NCBI GenBank assembly: GCA_963766605.1
Contig: CAVYAT010000003.1
Span: forward strand, 62,001 to 126,000
Direction: 5' to 3'
DNA from: AC-49 sp963766605
GTDB taxonomy: Bacteria > Actinomycetota > Thermoleophilia > Solirubrobacterales > Solirubrobacteraceae
DNA length: 64,000 nucleotides
Below the pieces are notes generated by a model. It was not told the origin of the DNA, did not search any database, and saw nothing but the letters and a program-made list of their open reading frames with translations. A program made the translations under genes and the position numbers. Each line of letters begins with the position of its first letter. Within the stretch, counting starts at the first letter, position 1. Shown here piece after piece: positions 8,017-16,995 of this stretch.

Positions 8017-9414
8017 CTATCGGGGTAGCGAGCGGGCAAAGGCGACCGCCTCGTCACGCGTGCCGACCTCGCCGGCGAAGCGTGCGCGGGCGATTTCGGC
8101 GAGCAGCTCACCGAGCCGGCGGCCGTGCTCGATTCCCAGCTCGGCGGCGAGCTCGTCGCCGCGGATCAGGGGCTCGGGGTCCGGTGCGGCGCGCCACCCA
8201 AGCGCCTCGCCGAGCAGCTCGCGCGCGAGGTCGAGGTGGCGGGCGATCGCCTCGTCGGCGTTGCGCCCCCGCGTGGCCAGCCGGTCGGCGACGCTGAGCA
8301 GCGTGACGTCGACCTCGACCGGCTCGCAGGCCGTCAGATAGTCGTAGATCGCCCCGCGATCCAGCGGCCGGTGGTGGACGAGGAAGCCGAGCCGCAGATG
8401 GTGAGCGGTCAGCGCGGCGACGTGTGCCTTGAGCCGCTCGCTCGTGTGCAGTCGCGTGAGCACGTCACGCGCCATCTGGGCGCCGATGCGGTCGTGGCCG
8501 ATGAACGTGACGCGCCCATCGGCGGTGTGTGAGCGGGTGGCCGGCTTGGCGGCGTCGTGTAGCAGTGCGCCGAAGCGCAGCGCCGTGCCGCGGTCGAGCT
8601 CGTCGGCCAGCGGTTCGGCGAGCAGCGCGGCCACCGCTTCGGCGTGCTCGTCGCTGCCCAGCGCGGCGGCCGGATCGCGCTGCAGCGCGACGGTCTCCGC
8701 AAGCACCGCGAGCGTATGGCCGTGGACGTCGAGGTGGTGGTAGGGGTTCTGCGCGACGCCGCGCAACCCCGCGACCTCGGGCAGCACGACCTCGGTCAGC
8801 GCGAGTTCGTCCATCAGCGCCATGCCGGCGACCGCTTCGTCGGCGGCTATCAGCCGCTTGAGCTCAGCGAATACGCGCTCCTGTGCGACGTCGGCGACGC
8901 GCGGTGCCCGCTCGCGTGCCGCGTCAGCCGTCCGCCCGTCGACGGCGAGCGTCAGCTCGCACGCGAGCCGCGCGAGGCGCAGCACCCGCAGCGGGTCATC
9001 GGCGAACGCTCGCGGGGCGACCATTCGCAACAGGCCGGCGTCGAGGTCGGCGCGGCCGCCGAGCGGGTCGACGACGTCGCCGCCGGCCAACGGGCGGGCG
9101 ATCGCATTGATCGTGAAGTCGCGCAGCTGGAGGTCGTTGTCCAGCGAGCCGCCGCGCATCGCAGACACGTCGACCTGCCAGCCGTGGTTGGGCCCGACGA
9201 CCCGCCAGGCGCCGAAGTCGTCGGACAGCTCGAAGGCGGTGCCGCGGGCCGCACGGGCGATCCGCCTCGCCGTCGGGGCGGCGTCGCCGGAGACGATCAG
9301 GTCGACATCGATCGCGGCCGGCCGCCCGAGCAGCTCGTCGCGGACCGTTCCGCCGACGAGCCATGCCTGTTCGCCCTCAAGGGCTTCGCGGGCAATGTGC
9401 AGGGCCTCGTTCAC
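8017..9414 (-). CDS. cca: CCA tRNA nucleotidyltransferase / poly(A)-polymerase family, with HD domain
   Basis: The 465-residue enzyme should add or repair the 3' CCA of tRNAs. Visible motifs are GGTVRD (21-26), the catalytic DVD at 36-38 and RDFTINA (98-104). A neck and body follow, then an HD phosphohydrolase domain (LLHDAAK, HDRIGAQM) that many bacterial family members carry. The start is GTG and overlaps the alr stop by four bases. From sequence alone, full CCA addition cannot be separated from an A-adding or poly(A) role. Confidence 0.88.
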   Translation of the reverse strand: MNEALHIAREALEGEQAWLVGGTVRDELLGRPAAIDVDLIVSGDAAPTARRIARAARGTAFELSDDFGAWRVVGPNHGWQVDVSAMRGGSLDNDLQLRDFTINAIARPLAGGDVVDPLGGRADLDAGLLRMVAPRAFADDPLRVLRLARLACELTLAVDGRTADAARERAPRVADVAQERVFAELKRLIAADEAVAGMALMDELALTEVVLPEVAGLRGVAQNPYHHLDVHGHTLAVLAETVALQRDPAAALGSDEHAEAVAALLAEPLADELDRGTALRFGALLHDAAKPATRSHTADGRVTFIGHDRIGAQMARDVLTRLHTSERLKAHVAALTAHHLRLGFLVHHRPLDRGAIYDYLTACEPVEVDVTLLSVADRLATRGRNADEAIARHLDLARELLGEALGWRAAPDPEPLIRGDELAAELGIEHGRRLGELLAEIARARFAGEVGTRDEAVAFARSLPR

Positions 9415-10490
9415 GGCACGTGGTGGCGCGGGACGCGCGGCGTCAGCCCGCAGGTGATCTCGTAGTTGATCGTGTCGAGCCGCCGCGCCAGTTCCTCGGC
9501 GGCGATCGTGTCGTCGCCCTGGTCGCCGATCAGGACAACCTCGTCGCCGATGTGGACGTCGGTTTGGGGGCCGAGGTCGACCGTGATGTTGTCCATCGAG
9601 ACCGTGCCGACGAGCGGGTAGCGGGCGCCCCCGATCAGCACGTCGGCGTTGTTGGTCAGCCCCCGCCGGTAGCCGTCGCCGTAGCCGATCGGAATCGTGG
9701 CGAGCAGCGTCTCGCGCTGGGCGACGAAGCGGCGGCCGTACCCGGTGCTCTCTCCGACGGCGATCGCCTTGACCGCGCCGACGCGCGAGCGCAGCGTCAG
9801 GGCCGGCGTCAGGCCGTGCTCGACGGGGTCGTGTCCGAACGGGTCCAGGCCGTAGAGGGCGACGCCGGGACGAACCATGTCGAGGTGGCAGCCGGGGTCG
9901 CGCAACACGCCCGCCGAGTTGGCGGCGTGCGCGGGAGCGGGCGGCGTCGAGGCCAGCCAGTCGCGGAAGCGCTGGAGCTGCTCGCCGAAGAACGTGTCGC
10001 CGGGCTCGTCGGCGGTCGCGAAGTGGGTCATCAGGCCGGCGAGTTCAAGCTCGTCGCTGCTCGCGGCCCGTTCGGCGACCCGCCGCGCCTTGTCGGGGTC
10101 GCGCGTTCCCAGGCGCCCCATGCCGGTGTCGAACTTGACGTGGACCTTCGTCCCGGCCGGGAGCCGGCCCAGGAAGCCCTCGCCCCAGACCGCAACCTCG
10201 GCGCCCGCTCGCGTCGCGATCGCGAGCTCGTCGCGGCTCAGCGCGCCCATGACGAGGATCCGTGCGGTGATCCCGGCATCGCGCAGCGCGGCCGCTTCCT
10301 GGGCGGCCGCAACGGCGAGCATGTCGGCACCGGCGTCGAGCACGGCGCGGGTGACCGGCACGACGCCATGGCCGTAGGCGTCGGCCTTGACGACCGCGCA
10401 CAGCGCGCTACGCGGCGCGGCGGCCTTGAGCGCCGCGACGTTGGCGCGGACGGCGGCGAGGTCGACGGTCGCCTGGGCGCGAACGCTCAT
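9411..10490 (-). CDS. alr: alanine racemase
   Basis: The 359-residue PLP enzyme makes D-alanine for peptidoglycan. The N-terminal barrel shows the PLP-lysine motif AVVKADAYGHG with Lys35. The C-terminal beta domain has the catalytic-tyrosine region GYGDGYRRGL and the substrate-loop segment GTVSMDN. Length is normal for the family. Its ATG overlaps the nnr stop by one base (TGATG), and its stop overlaps the cca GTG. Confidence 0.95.
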   Translation of the reverse strand: MSVRAQATVDLAAVRANVAALKAAAPRSALCAVVKADAYGHGVVPVTRAVLDAGADMLAVAAAQEAAALRDAGITARILVMGALSRDELAIATRAGAEVAVWGEGFLGRLPAGTKVHVKFDTGMGRLGTRDPDKARRVAERAASSDELELAGLMTHFATADEPGDTFFGEQLQRFRDWLASTPPAPAHAANSAGVLRDPGCHLDMVRPGVALYGLDPFGHDPVEHGLTPALTLRSRVGAVKAIAVGESTGYGRRFVAQRETLLATIPIGYGDGYRRGLTNNADVLIGGARYPLVGTVSMDNITVDLGPQTDVHIGDEVVLIGDQGDDTIAAEELARRLDTINYEITCGLTPRVPRHHVP

Positions 10491-12013
10491 CAGCGGTCCG
10501 CCAGGGCGAGCGGGATGGAGTCGATGACGTCGGAGGCGATGACGCCGTCGACGCCGAAGCGGTCGGCGGCGCGGCGCCCCGCGAGCGCGTGGACGCGGAC
10601 GGCGGCGCAGGCGGCGGTGAACGGGTCCATGCCCTTGGCCAGCAGCGCGCCGACGATGCCGCTCAGGACGTCGCCCGTGCCGGCCGTGGCGAGCGCCGGC
10701 GTGGCGCCGGGGCTGACCGCAACCGCGCCGCCCGGGGTGCTGATCAGCGTGTCGTCGCCCTTCAGCACGACGACCGCGTTGGCCTGGGCGGCGGCCGCGC
10801 GCGCGTGGTGCAGGCGCCGAGCCTTGATGGCGGCGCTGTCGAGGCCGAGCAGGCGGCCCAGCTCACCCTCGTGCGGGGTGATGACGGTCGGCGCGGTGCG
10901 CTCGGCGAGGGTCTGGAGCGCCCCGGCGTGGGCGTTGAGCCCATCGGCGTCGAGGATCATCGGCACGTCGGCACGGCGCGCAACGTCGCGGGCGAAGGCC
11001 TGCGCGCCATCGGTGCGGCCGAGGCCGGGACCGACCACGAGGGCGCCACCGCGCCGGGTCAGGTCGATCACCTCGTCGGCGCCACGGGCCGTGTGGGCGC
11101 CGTCGTCGTCGGGCAGGCCACGGGTCATCGTCTCCAGCAACCGCAGTTCGAAGATCGTCTCGGTCGACGCGGGGACGCAGGCCGTGACGTAGCCGGCGCC
11201 GGCGCGCATCGCTGCCTCGCACGCGAGACTCGGGGCGCCGGTCAGTCCGCGACTGCCGCCGGCGACGAGCACATAGCCGCTGTCGAACTTCGTCGAGTCC
11301 TGGCCCCGCCGGGGGATCTCGTTGAGGACCGTGTCGCGCAGCAGGCGCGTGTCCGGCGGGTCGAACGGTGCCCCGGCGGGGATCGCGATGTCGATCACGC
11401 GCACGCGCCCGGTGTGCGACTTGCCGGGATTGATCCACAGACCCGGCTTGGCCTCGTGAAAGGTCGCGGTGGCCACGGCGGTGACGGCGGCGCCCGCGAT
11501 CTCACCGGTCGAGGCGTCGACGCCGCTGGGGACGTCGGCGGCGACGACCGGGACGCCGTCGAGCTGCGACAGCGCGACGATCGCCTCGGCCGGCGTGCCG
11601 CGCGGCTCACCCTCGAAGCCGGTGCCGAGGATCGCGTCGATCGCGACGGTCGCCCCCTCCAGCGCCTGTGGGGACCACGCCACCGGCGGCGCGCCCGGCA
11701 GGCGCTCGAGGTTGATCTGCGGGTCGCCGGTCAGGTCGCGCGGGTCGCCGAGCAGCACGACGCGCACGTCGCGCCCGGCGTCGCGCAGCAGCCGCGCGGC
11801 GACGAGCCCGTCGCCGCCGTTGTTGCCCTTGCCGCACACGACGACGATCAGACCGTCCGCAGCGATCTCGTCGGTGACGCGGGCCAGGCCGGCGCCGGCC
11901 AGCTCCATCAGCTCAAACGCCGCGATGCCCTGCTCCTCGATCGCCCAGCGATCGGTGTCGCGCATGCGCTGGGCGTCGGGCAGCGCCTGCAGCCAGTCGG
12001 GCAGCGCGGTCAC
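10490..12013 (-). CDS. nnr: bifunctional NAD(P)HX epimerase and ADP/ATP-dependent dehydratase
   Basis: The 507-residue fusion repairs damaged (hydrated) NADH and NADPH. The N-terminal YjeF_N epimerase half contains VVCGKGNNGGDG. The C-terminal ribokinase-like dehydratase half contains ILDADGLN, TPHEGE and GTGDVLSG. The start is set at the GTG overlapping the acpS stop (GTGA); an open Arg-rich extension further upstream overlaps acpS and is rejected. The acpS-nnr-alr order is common in actinobacteria. Confidence 0.92.
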   Translation of the reverse strand: MTALPDWLQALPDAQRMRDTDRWAIEEQGIAAFELMELAGAGLARVTDEIAADGLIVVVCGKGNNGGDGLVAARLLRDAGRDVRVVLLGDPRDLTGDPQINLERLPGAPPVAWSPQALEGATVAIDAILGTGFEGEPRGTPAEAIVALSQLDGVPVVAADVPSGVDASTGEIAGAAVTAVATATFHEAKPGLWINPGKSHTGRVRVIDIAIPAGAPFDPPDTRLLRDTVLNEIPRRGQDSTKFDSGYVLVAGGSRGLTGAPSLACEAAMRAGAGYVTACVPASTETIFELRLLETMTRGLPDDDGAHTARGADEVIDLTRRGGALVVGPGLGRTDGAQAFARDVARRADVPMILDADGLNAHAGALQTLAERTAPTVITPHEGELGRLLGLDSAAIKARRLHHARAAAAQANAVVVLKGDDTLISTPGGAVAVSPGATPALATAGTGDVLSGIVGALLAKGMDPFTAACAAVRVHALAGRRAADRFGVDGVIASDVIDSIPLALADR

Positions 12014-12369
12014 GGCCCCACCGCCAGCGCCACCGCACCGGCGGTGGTTTCGGTGTGGGTCAGCGAGATGCTGACGCTGACCTTGAGTTCGTCGGCGCGC
12101 GCCGCGACGGCGCCGTGCAGCCGGATCTCCGGCGCGGCGGTGGTCGACACGACCTCGACCTCCTGCCAGCTCCACGCCTCCATCCCCAGCGCCTTGGCCA
12201 CCGCCTCCTTGGCGCAGAACCGCGCGGCGAGGTGCTGCCCCGGCCGGCCGCGCCCGGAGGCGTACGCGCGCTCATCGTCGGTGAACAGTCGCTGCGCAAG
12301 CGCGGGCCGGCGCTCCAACGCCCGCTCCAGCCGCTCGATCTCGAGCAGGTCGATCCCGACCCCGGTCAT
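12010..12369 (-). CDS. acpS: holo-[acyl-carrier-protein] synthase
   Basis: The 119-residue enzyme transfers 4'-phosphopantetheine from CoA to acyl carrier protein. It has the two signature blocks: GIDLLEIERL with the magnesium-binding Asp7, and FCAKEAVAKALG. The C-terminal VSISLTHT strand is also typical. Length matches the trimeric AcpS type. It is coupled to nnr by a four-base overlap. Confidence 0.94.
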   Translation of the reverse strand: MTGVGIDLLEIERLERALERRPALAQRLFTDDERAYASGRGRPGQHLAARFCAKEAVAKALGMEAWSWQEVEVVSTTAAPEIRLHGAVAARADELKVSVSISLTHTETTAGAVALAVGP

Positions 12370-12398
12370 CGCGTGAGGCTACCTCGGCGGGCGGCCCG

Positions 12399-14285
12399 TT
12401 ACTCGACGGTGACGGTTTTCGCGAGGTTGCGCGGCTGATCGACGTTCAGGCCGCGCTTGCGGGCGATCGCATAGGCCAGGAGCTGGAGCGGAACGACGGC
12501 GAGCAGCGGCTGGAGCATCCAGTCGATCGCCGGGACGCGAAGAACCTCTTCGGCGTGCTGGTCGATGTCGGTGTTCTCCGACGAGGCGACCGCGATGACA
12601 TGCGCGCCGCGGGCGGCGACCTCCTGCATGTTGGAGACCATCTTGTCGAGCACCGGTGAGTCGGTCGCGACGCAGACGACCGGCGTGCGCTCGTCCAGCA
12701 GCGCGATCGGGCCGTGCTTCATCTCGCCGGCCGCGTAGGCATCGGTCGAGATGTAGGAGATCTCCTTGAGCTTCAGCGCTCCTTCGAGCGCAACGGCCAG
12801 GCCGATGTGGCGCCCCAGGTACAGGAAGAAGTCGGCCTGCCAGTGACGGTTGGCTGCCGCGAGCAGATCGCCGGCCGGCTCGCCCTGCTCGTCGGTGATC
12901 GCCGCGACCGTCTCCTCCATCGCCGACGGCAGGCGCTTGAGGTCGTCGACGAGCTTCGCGATCCGGTCGGCCGGGATCGTGCCGCGCTGCTCGGCCAGCT
13001 TCAGCGCCAGCAGGTACATGACCGCCACCTGGCAGACGAATGTCTTCGTCGCAGCGACGCCGACCTCGAGCCCGGCGCGTGTGAACAGCGTGCCGTCGGC
13101 GTCGCGCGTCGCCTGCGAGCCCATCACGTTCGTGATCGCCAGCACCGTCGCGCCCGCGTCTCGCGCCACCCGCATCGCGGCCAGCGTGTCGGCCGTCTCG
13201 CCCGACTGGGTGATGCCGATCACGAGGTCGCCCGGACCGGACATGACGCGGCGGTAGCGGTACTCCGACGCGATCGCCATCCCGACCGGCATCCGGGCCC
13301 ACTCCTCGATCGCGTAGGAGCCGATCAGCCCGGCGTGGTAGGAGGTCCCGCAGGCGACGATCGTGATCCGCTCGATCCCGGCCAGGATCGACTCGTCCAG
13401 CGCACCCTCATCGTTGAGGTCGACGCGGTCGTCGAGCGCCGCGCGATCGAAGATCGTCTCGGCCAACGCGTCGGCCTGCTCGTGGATCTCCTTGAGCATG
13501 AACGTCTCGTAGCCGCCCTTCTCGGCGGTCTCGGCGTCCCACGTGATCTCCTCGATCTCGCGCGGCAGTTCGGTGCCGTCCGCATCGATGAACGTGGCGC
13601 CGTCGGGCGTGATCGCCACGAGCTCCCCGTTCTCGATGTACTGCACCCGCCGCGTGTGGGCCAGGAACGCCGGGATCGCCGACGCCAGGAACGTCTCGCC
13701 GTCGCCGCGGCCGACGATCAGCGGGCACTCGCGGCGTGCGCCGACGAGCGTCTCGGGGTCGTCGAGGCTCATCGCCACGAACGCGTAGTGGCCGCGCAGC
13801 TCGTTGTAGGCGCGGCGGACCGCCTCGAGCAGGTCGCCCTGGGCCATGTGGTGGGCGATCAGGTGGGCGATGACCTCGGCGTCGGTCTGGGAGGTGAAGA
13901 CCGCGCCCATGTCGAGCAGCCGCTGCTTGAGCTCGACGAAGTTCTCGACGATCCCGTTGAGGACGATGTGGACGCGGTCGTGGGTGTCGGTGAGCGGGTG
14001 CGCGTTGGCTTCGTTGACGCGCCCGTGGGTCGCCCAGCGGGTGTGCCCGATGCCGGTCGTCGCCGTCCGCGACGCGACCGCGACCCCGCCGCCCTCCTCG
14101 CGCAGCGCCGCCACGGCGCCGACGAGGTTCGACAGGTTGCCGACGGCGCGCACCGACTCGATCTCGGCGCCGACGATCACCGAGATACCCGCGGAGTCGT
14201 AGCCGCGGTACTCGAGCTTCTGCAACCCCTCCAGGAGGAGATCCTGGACGGGGCGGGTGCCGACGTAGCCGATGATTCCGCACAT
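12399..14285 (-). CDS. glmS: glutamine-fructose-6-phosphate aminotransferase (isomerizing)
   Basis: The 628-residue enzyme makes glucosamine-6-phosphate, the first step to UDP-GlcNAc. Processing of MCGIIGYVG exposes the nucleophile Cys2 of the glutaminase domain, followed by HTRWATHG. Two SIS sugar-isomerase domains follow (ACGTSYHAGL, SGETADTLAAM), and the protein ends NLAKTVTVE as expected. It sits 25 bases after glmM, which uses its product. Confidence 0.96.
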   Translation of the reverse strand: MCGIIGYVGTRPVQDLLLEGLQKLEYRGYDSAGISVIVGAEIESVRAVGNLSNLVGAVAALREEGGGVAVASRTATTGIGHTRWATHGRVNEANAHPLTDTHDRVHIVLNGIVENFVELKQRLLDMGAVFTSQTDAEVIAHLIAHHMAQGDLLEAVRRAYNELRGHYAFVAMSLDDPETLVGARRECPLIVGRGDGETFLASAIPAFLAHTRRVQYIENGELVAITPDGATFIDADGTELPREIEEITWDAETAEKGGYETFMLKEIHEQADALAETIFDRAALDDRVDLNDEGALDESILAGIERITIVACGTSYHAGLIGSYAIEEWARMPVGMAIASEYRYRRVMSGPGDLVIGITQSGETADTLAAMRVARDAGATVLAITNVMGSQATRDADGTLFTRAGLEVGVAATKTFVCQVAVMYLLALKLAEQRGTIPADRIAKLVDDLKRLPSAMEETVAAITDEQGEPAGDLLAAANRHWQADFFLYLGRHIGLAVALEGALKLKEISYISTDAYAAGEMKHGPIALLDERTPVVCVATDSPVLDKMVSNMQEVAARGAHVIAVASSENTDIDQHAEEVLRVPAIDWMLQPLLAVVPLQLLAYAIARKRGLNVDQPRNLAKTVTVE

Positions 14286-14310
14286 GGGCGTAACAGGCTA
14301 AAGGGCGGCC

Positions 14311-15636
14311 CTAACGGGCGGCCAACCCCGACTCAACGACCGCCACGAGCCGCGCGCAGACCGCATCGGTCTCGTCACCGTCGGGGGCTTCGACCATCAC
14401 GCGGACGAGCTGCTCGGTGCCGCTCGGCCGCACGAGCACGCGGCCGCGGCCTTCAAGCGCTGCGCTCTCCGCGGCGACCGCGTCGCGCAACGCGTCGTCG
14501 GCCATCGCCGCGTCACGGTCTGCGACGGGCACGTTGACCAGGCGCTGGGGCAGCTTGGTCATCGCCGCGCGGTCGGCCAGATCGCCTCCGTGCAGCGCTT
14601 CGAGCGCCAGCAGCGCGCTGGCGATCCCATCGCCCGATGCGACGAAGCCGGTGTCGATGATGTGCCCCGACTGCTCGCCGCCGAGCGACCAATCGCGCTC
14701 GCGCAGCTCCTCGAGCACGTAACGATCGCCCACCTGCGTCGTCGCGACGCCGATCCCGTGCTCGCGCATCGCGGTGTGGAAGCCGAAGTTGGTCATCACG
14801 GTGACGACGACGCCGTCACCGGCCAGGCGCCCCTGCTCGCGCAGGTGCACGGCCGACAGCGCGATCAGCTCGTCGCCGTCAACGACCTCGCCGGCCCGGT
14901 CGACGGCCAGCACGCGATCGCCGTCGCCGTCGAACGCGAACCCGAGGGCGTGGCCGCCGGCGCGCACCTGCTCGCCCAGCGCGGCGACATGCGTCGAGCC
15001 GCAGCCGTCGTTGATGTTGCGCCCGTCGGGCTGGTCGGCGACGACCGTGACGTCGGCGCCGAGGCGGCGGAAGATCTCCGGCGCCGCCTGGTAGGTGGCG
15101 CCGTTGGCGCAGTCGAGCAGGACGTCGACGCCGGACAGCGACAGCTCGGCGAAGCGCTCGTGCAGCGCCCGCAGGTAGTCCTCGGTCGTCCCGTGCAGGG
15201 CGCGCACGCGACCGAAGCCGCTCTCGGGCACCCCGGCCGGCGGGTCGTCGAGCGCGGCCTCGATCCGGGCCTCGACCTCGTCGGACAGCTTGTAGCCGTC
15301 GGCGGCGAAGAACTTGATCCCGTTGTCGCGGTAGGGGTTGTGCGAGGCCGAGATGACGACGGCGAGGTCGAACCCGTAGCGCCCCAGCAGCAGCGGCGCC
15401 GCAGGCGTCGGCAGCACGCCGCCGAGGAGCACCTCTCCGCCGGCCGCGGCGACACCGGCCGCCAGCGCGCCCTCGAGCATCTCGCCCGACTCGCGGGTGT
15501 CGCGCAGCACGAGCACGCGGGGCCGCGTCGCTTCGGTCTGGAGCGCCGTCGCACGGCCCAGCGCCAGCGCCAGATCAGCGGTCAGCAGCTCGCCCGCGAC
15601 CCCACGGACGCCGTCGGTCCCGAACAGCTTGCGCAT
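14311..15636 (-). CDS. glmM: phosphoglucosamine mutase
   Basis: The 441-residue enzyme converts glucosamine-6-phosphate to glucosamine-1-phosphate. It begins KLFGTDGVRG and has the phosphoserine loop ISASHN with Ser98. The magnesium loop is FAFDGDGDR, the sugar-binding GGEQSGH follows, and the C-terminal phosphate site is RPSGTE. Length is typical. It lies 15 bases after rpsI and before glmS, a common actinobacterial order. Confidence 0.96.
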   Translation of the reverse strand: MRKLFGTDGVRGVAGELLTADLALALGRATALQTEATRPRVLVLRDTRESGEMLEGALAAGVAAAGGEVLLGGVLPTPAAPLLLGRYGFDLAVVISASHNPYRDNGIKFFAADGYKLSDEVEARIEAALDDPPAGVPESGFGRVRALHGTTEDYLRALHERFAELSLSGVDVLLDCANGATYQAAPEIFRRLGADVTVVADQPDGRNINDGCGSTHVAALGEQVRAGGHALGFAFDGDGDRVLAVDRAGEVVDGDELIALSAVHLREQGRLAGDGVVVTVMTNFGFHTAMREHGIGVATTQVGDRYVLEELRERDWSLGGEQSGHIIDTGFVASGDGIASALLALEALHGGDLADRAAMTKLPQRLVNVPVADRDAAMADDALRDAVAAESAALEGRGRVLVRPSGTEQLVRVMVEAPDGDETDAVCARLVAVVESGLAAR

Positions 15637-15651
15637 CGGCGGAAGACGCTA

Positions 15652-16446
15652 CTAGCGCTTGGAGAACTGCGGACGCTTGCGCGCCTTCTTCAGTCCGGCC
15701 TTCTTGCGCTCCTTGACGCGCGCGTCGCGCGTCAGGAAGCCGCGGCGCTTGAGCTCCGACCGCAGGTTCGGGTCGGCCTCGAGCAGCGCGCGAGAGATGC
15801 CGTGGCGCAGCGCGCCGGCCTGCGAGCTGACGCCGCCGCCGTGCATCCGCGCGATGACATCCATGCGCTCCTCGTAGCCGACCGCCTCCAGCGGCTGACG
15901 GATCTGGCGCTGGAGTGTCGTCCGCGGGAAGAAGACGTCGAGCTCCTTGCCGTTGATCGTGTAGGCCCCGGTGCCCGGCTTGAGGATCACGCGGGCGACG
16001 GCGGTCTTGCGCTTGCCGGTCGCGCTGTAGCGCGCGCCCGCACCGAGGTCGATCGTCGCCGCCGCGATCGGCTGCTCGACGATGTCGTCGTCCTCGCCAT
16101 CGTCGGACGCGATCGGCTCGCCGTCCTCGTCGTACAGCGACCCCTCCTCGCCGCCGAGCGGGTCGACGCCCTCGCCGACGATGTCGACCTCGAGGTCGGC
16201 GCCGGGGATCTCGGGCTTGACGCGCGGCTGCGCGGGCTCGTCGTCGTCCTCGACCTCGACCTCTACCTCGGCGATGACGTTGTCCTCCTCGACGATCGCC
16301 TCGATGACGACCTCGTCGGCGTCGGCCTCGACCGCGGCTTCCTGCGGCTCCTCGGCCTGCACCTCGGGAGCCTCGGGGGCCTCGGGCTCCTCCTGCGGGG
16401 TCTGCTCCTCGGGCTGCTCGGGCTCGTTGGTCGTGTCGTCGGCCAT
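15652..16446 (-). CDS. rpsI: 30S ribosomal protein S9 with long acidic N-terminal extension
   Basis: Residues 139-264 are a normal S9: it starts SATGKRKTAVARV and ends in the basic tail KRPQFSKR that reaches the ribosomal P site. Residues 1-138 are an added region dominated by Glu, Asp, Ala and Pro, whereas typical S9 totals about 130 residues. No stop codon or good ribosome site separates the two parts, and the ATG overlaps the rplM stop by one base (TGATG), so the extension should be translated. Modest acidic extensions of S9 occur in actinobacteria; this one is long. Confidence 0.93.
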   Translation of the reverse strand: MADDTTNEPEQPEEQTPQEEPEAPEAPEVQAEEPQEAAVEADADEVVIEAIVEEDNVIAEVEVEVEDDDEPAQPRVKPEIPGADLEVDIVGEGVDPLGGEEGSLYDEDGEPIASDDGEDDDIVEQPIAAATIDLGAGARYSATGKRKTAVARVILKPGTGAYTINGKELDVFFPRTTLQRQIRQPLEAVGYEERMDVIARMHGGGVSSQAGALRHGISRALLEADPNLRSELKRRGFLTRDARVKERKKAGLKKARKRPQFSKR

Positions 16447-16880
16447 CAGTTTCGGATCTCCATCGGTTGCGGCTTCTGCGCGACGTGCGGGTGGTCGGGG
16501 CCGGCGTAGACCTTCAGCTTGGTGATCTGCCGGCGGGCCAGCCGGTTACGCGGCAGCATGCCCTTGACCGCCTTGCGGATGACCTCTTCGGGCCGGCGCT
16601 CGAGCTGCTCGCGCAGCGTGCGCGTCTTCAGCCCGCCCGGATACCCCGAGTGGCGGTGGTAGAGCTTGTCGGACAGCTTGTTGCCGGTGACGACGATCTT
16701 CTCGGCGTTCACGACGATCACGAAGTCGCCGGTGTCGATGTGCGGGGTGTACTCCGGCTTGCGCTTCCCGCGCAGGACATCGGCGATCTGGGTCGCGAGC
16801 CGGCCAAGCGTCTGACCGGTCGCGTCGACGACCACCCAGTCGCGCTGGCGATCCGTCGGGTTGGCAACGTAAGTCTTCAT
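16446..16880 (-). CDS. rplM: 50S ribosomal protein L13
   Basis: The 144-residue protein starts MKTYVANP and contains WVVVDATGQTLGRLAT, the HIDTGDFVIVVNAEKI strand region, YHRHSGYPGGLK and GMLPRNRLARR, all classic L13 blocks. It is the first gene of the minus-strand run that continues to 7593. An in-frame extension upstream to 17204 would run into the divergent gene and is rejected. Confidence 0.97.
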   Translation of the reverse strand: MKTYVANPTDRQRDWVVVDATGQTLGRLATQIADVLRGKRKPEYTPHIDTGDFVIVVNAEKIVVTGNKLSDKLYHRHSGYPGGLKTRTLREQLERRPEEVIRKAVKGMLPRNRLARRQITKLKVYAGPDHPHVAQKPQPMEIRN

Positions 16881-16995
16881 GGCATGAAAGAGGCCGCGCG
16901 TCGGGGCGCACGGCGGCACATGATGATAGGACAAGCCCGCCTCGCGCGCTGATAGGGTCGCGCCGTCGCCGGCTCGCCCGGTCGATGCCCTCGAT
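16881..16995. promoter_or_regulatory. divergent promoter region for rplM and the M23 gene
   Basis: These 115 bases between two divergent starts must drive the ribosomal protein run and the exported peptidase. A TATCAT hexamer on the minus strand (16928 to 16923) is a possible -10 for rplM, but I find no convincing -35 at 17 bases. No hairpin clearly matching an L13-binding leader could be drawn by eye. Confidence 0.3.
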
